From Symsagittifera roscoffensis (lineage: Eukaryota > Xenacoelomorpha > Acoela > Convolutidae): 64,000 bases of DNA. The stretch lies in contig NC_087070.1 of the NCBI RefSeq assembly GCF_963678635.1, positions 30,853,704-30,917,703 of the forward strand. Reading direction: 5' to 3'. Shown here piece after piece: positions 62,135 to 64,000 of the stretch. Both the position numbers and the translations under genes were made by a program. A model generated the notes under the pieces. It was given only the letters and a program-made list of their open reading frames with translations, did no database searches and was not told the origin of the DNA. Position 1 is the stretch's first letter. Each line of letters opens with the position of its first letter.

Positions 62135-62945
62135 ACCGCTAAGTCAATATGATAACTTGTTCACCGTTGCGAAGATCGCTTCAATTAGAAAATCCGTTGG
62201 TTTCACAAACAAATTAAATTCCCTTGGTAAATGAAATCATCAGGATAGTAGAAGAACTGGTTCTAAACAGTCTAGACAGTTCTCATCCAATCAGAATCGA
62301 GAACAGAAAACTTGCTTACAAACAACGACGTTTGAGGGCGGAAAGTCATGTGTGAAGACACCGACCAATAGGAAACGATCAATTTGCATACCACCTACAT
62401 CAACAAAATCCAAGGGACATTCAGTGTGCTCTATATATTGTTCCCTTGGAAGAAGGTTAAGCCAGCCTAAATTAAAGAATTTAAACAAAATGGATGATAA
62501 CTCGACTTGTTCTTTTCCAGTGATTGAAATTGATTCTCAAACTAACACTCCGATTAGATTAGATTCTCAAACCAACTCTCCGCTTAGATTAGATGAAAAA
62601 CTCATGAGTAGCGATGAAATAACTGTTTTAACCCAGAAATTGTTGCCATTACGAAAAATACACGAGATTCAAAGATTAACACAGTACTTTCTATTCCTTC
62701 GAAGTTTCCAGGCGAGCTTTTTCCTATTGTTAACCCTAAGAAGCAAATTATGTCTATCATTCTTCGTGATTGCAAAGTTATGAAGAAATCCCAAGCGTTA
62801 CCAGAACTATTTAATTTGGAATTTGATGACTCTAACTTACCAGCGGATGTGAATTTACTACGAGTCAAGGATGCATTGAAGAAGATTAATTTTAAAGGAA
62901 AAGCTACTGAAGATCGGAAAGTACTGGGCCCAATACGCAAACGAC
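62135..62945 (+). other. Gypsy pol spacer between RNase H and integrase
   Basis: No domain recognised. Includes a tandem pair of about 30 bp around GATTCTCAAAC-AAC-CTCCG and TTAGATTAGA at 62535-62595. A short frame (62750-62962) ends next to the integrase zinc region. Confidence 0.5.
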
Positions 62946-63779
62946 TTGTCACTACGAGATGATTGTGTTTGGCTAGATGGACGGCTGGTCATTCCCTTGC
63001 CACTACAAGTCCCAATTGAATCAAGAATACATTATTACCATCATGGTAAAAGGAACATGTTTGAAGCAGCGCATGATGTTTGGTACCCCTACATGTACCG
63101 CAGTTTGGCAGCGAAGGCCACGTACTGTCAGCAGTGCACGGACGCGGGTAAGAACCTAAAAACGTTGTTACCCAAGGGAGACGTGGGGAAGGTCCCTGAA
63201 CCAAGGGAACCGAATGAATGTACACAGTTGGATTTCTGGGGGCCAATAAGCTATTTAAATGAAAGTAAAAAAATATGTCTTAGTTGCTATGGATCGTTGT
63301 TTGAGTTGGCCATCAGCGATGGTTACTACCACCAATACTTCAGATAAAGTTTTAAAATTTCTCGATAAATACATAACTCAACATGGAGTACCTCGGAAAA
63401 TCCACGTCGATCAGGGATCAAGTTTTACATCTAATAAATTTAAAAGCTTCTGTAACAGCGAAGGCATCGATTTAGTGTACTCTCCAGTGAATGATCATCG
63501 GGGTACGGGTTCAGTGGAAAGAACGATAGGGAGTTTGAAGAATTTTGTCCTCACTTACGCATCTGAAAAGAGCAGAAGTCTCTAGAATCTATGATCAATA
63601 AAGCGCTAGGCGCGTTACCGTTTTCCAAAAATGCAACGACTAAACTAACACCTTTTGAAGCTCACCGCGGCCGGGAGGCAAACACCGTGTTACGCAATCT
63701 TACGAAAAAACCGAGTCTGAAAAATCTGAATTGGAAGAACGTCTTAAAACAAAAAATGTTTGTGTTTAGACTAATGTGA
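62946..63779 (+). pseudogene. Gypsy integrase (zinc-binding and DDE core), broken
   Basis: HHCC zinc-binding region: HYYHHGKRNMFEAAHDVWYP, then TYCQQC. The first catalytic Asp is in QLDFWGPI. After a frame change near 63260 the core continues with VAMDRCLSWPSAM, HVDQGSSFTS (second Asp) and GTGSVERTIGSLKN (Glu). A stop near 63583 is followed in another frame by MINKALGALPFSKNATTKLT and PFEAHRGREAN, the end of the core. Confidence 0.82.
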
Positions 63780-63931
63780 CCCTGAAATGAGCACAACCGC
63801 ATTCCCACAGCACTCAAACTTGGAGGAACGGTCGGATTTGACGTATGCTCCGGCACTAAGGAAGGCACCGTTCATTCTGGATAGCTACCAGCAGATGGAA
63901 ACGTGCCAAGGGGAGGTATCGGGGGTTGACC

Positions 63932-63991
63932 CGAAAATCCAAGGGAGTGGAGACGCAGGCCCTAAAATCCAAGGGAGTGGAGACGCAGGCG
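63932..63991 (+). repeat. 30-bp tandem duplication
   Basis: AAAATCCAAGGGAGTGGAGA + CGCAGGC occurs twice in direct succession (one difference in the leading bases), near the right end of the window within the Gypsy element. Confidence 0.85.
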
Positions 63992-64000
63992 ATCTTTATC

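Larger units (their letters stand above)
60040..64000 (+). mobile_element. decayed Ty3/Gypsy LTR retrotransposon, pol region, running off the window
   Basis: Protease, reverse transcriptase, RNase H and integrase pieces follow in Ty3/Gypsy order on the plus strand, in antisense to the GRIP gene. At least four breaks are seen: a frame change near 60830, a stop at 60955-60957, a single-base change in an A-run near 61857, and frame changes near 63260 and 63585. No gag domain or left LTR was recognised before 60040; the right end lies beyond 64000. Confidence 0.85.

Noticed and set aside
55007..64000. Search for GRIP PDZ1 and the first half of PDZ2
   Set aside because: No minus-strand segment with a PDZ loop and matching splice phase was found, so these exons are assumed to lie outside the window.

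Overview
This is AT-rich, intron-bearing animal DNA. Two host genes with conserved animal domain architectures have GT/AG introns whose phases I could join exactly. A GRIP gene with this PDZ layout suggests a bilaterian invertebrate; I cannot place it more finely. The standard genetic code reads cleanly throughout.

Host genes. The left end (531-2163, + strand) holds the last three exons of an ARHGAP19-like Rho GTPase-activating protein. The minus strand from about 55 kb down to 15.4 kb holds ten exons of a GRIP-like multi-PDZ scaffold. They run from the second half of PDZ2 through PDZ3, a linker, PDZ4, PDZ5, PDZ6, a second linker and PDZ7 to the stop codon. Every exon joins its neighbour in phase (2,620 coding bases). 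PDZ1 and the start of PDZ2 are not visible and probably lie beyond 64 kb.

Main mobile element. Positions 15877-34172 are one apparently complete Maverick/Polinton (about 18.3 kb) inserted into the last GRIP intron, with 6-bp C6 flanks. Its plus strand carries a tightly overlapping block: unknown proteins A and B, a DEDDh-like protein, a PC4-like protein, a small protein, a two-helix membrane protein, an A32/FtsK-like packaging ATPase, two further Maverick proteins, a retroviral-type integrase, a penton-like minor capsid protein, a basic membrane-active/core-like protein, the major capsid protein and an adenain-like protease. A three-exon protein-primed DNA polymerase B follows at the right. 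No stop or frameshift was seen in any recognised gene. Between protease and polymerase lies a 3.7-kb module bounded by a 114-bp inverted repeat. It holds two minus-strand genes (a second PC4-like protein and a protein with an H-Y-H motif), one plus-strand gene with a nuclear localisation signal, and a run of strong hairpins. The terminal inverted repeats are themselves near-palindromes, so each end could fold into a hairpin.

Other elements. At 9.8-12.4 kb is a decayed reverse-transcriptase element with a zinc-binding/restriction-like endonuclease tail. It is truncated and fused to a 231-bp copy of the GRIP PDZ5 exon and intron. At 60.0-64.0 kb is a decayed Ty3/Gypsy pol region. A 289-bp hAT-type MITE with a perfect 8-bp target duplication, related MITE relics, two dispersed repeat families, a foldback element, a 29-bp minisatellite and a 680-bp tandem duplication fill introns and intergenic DNA.
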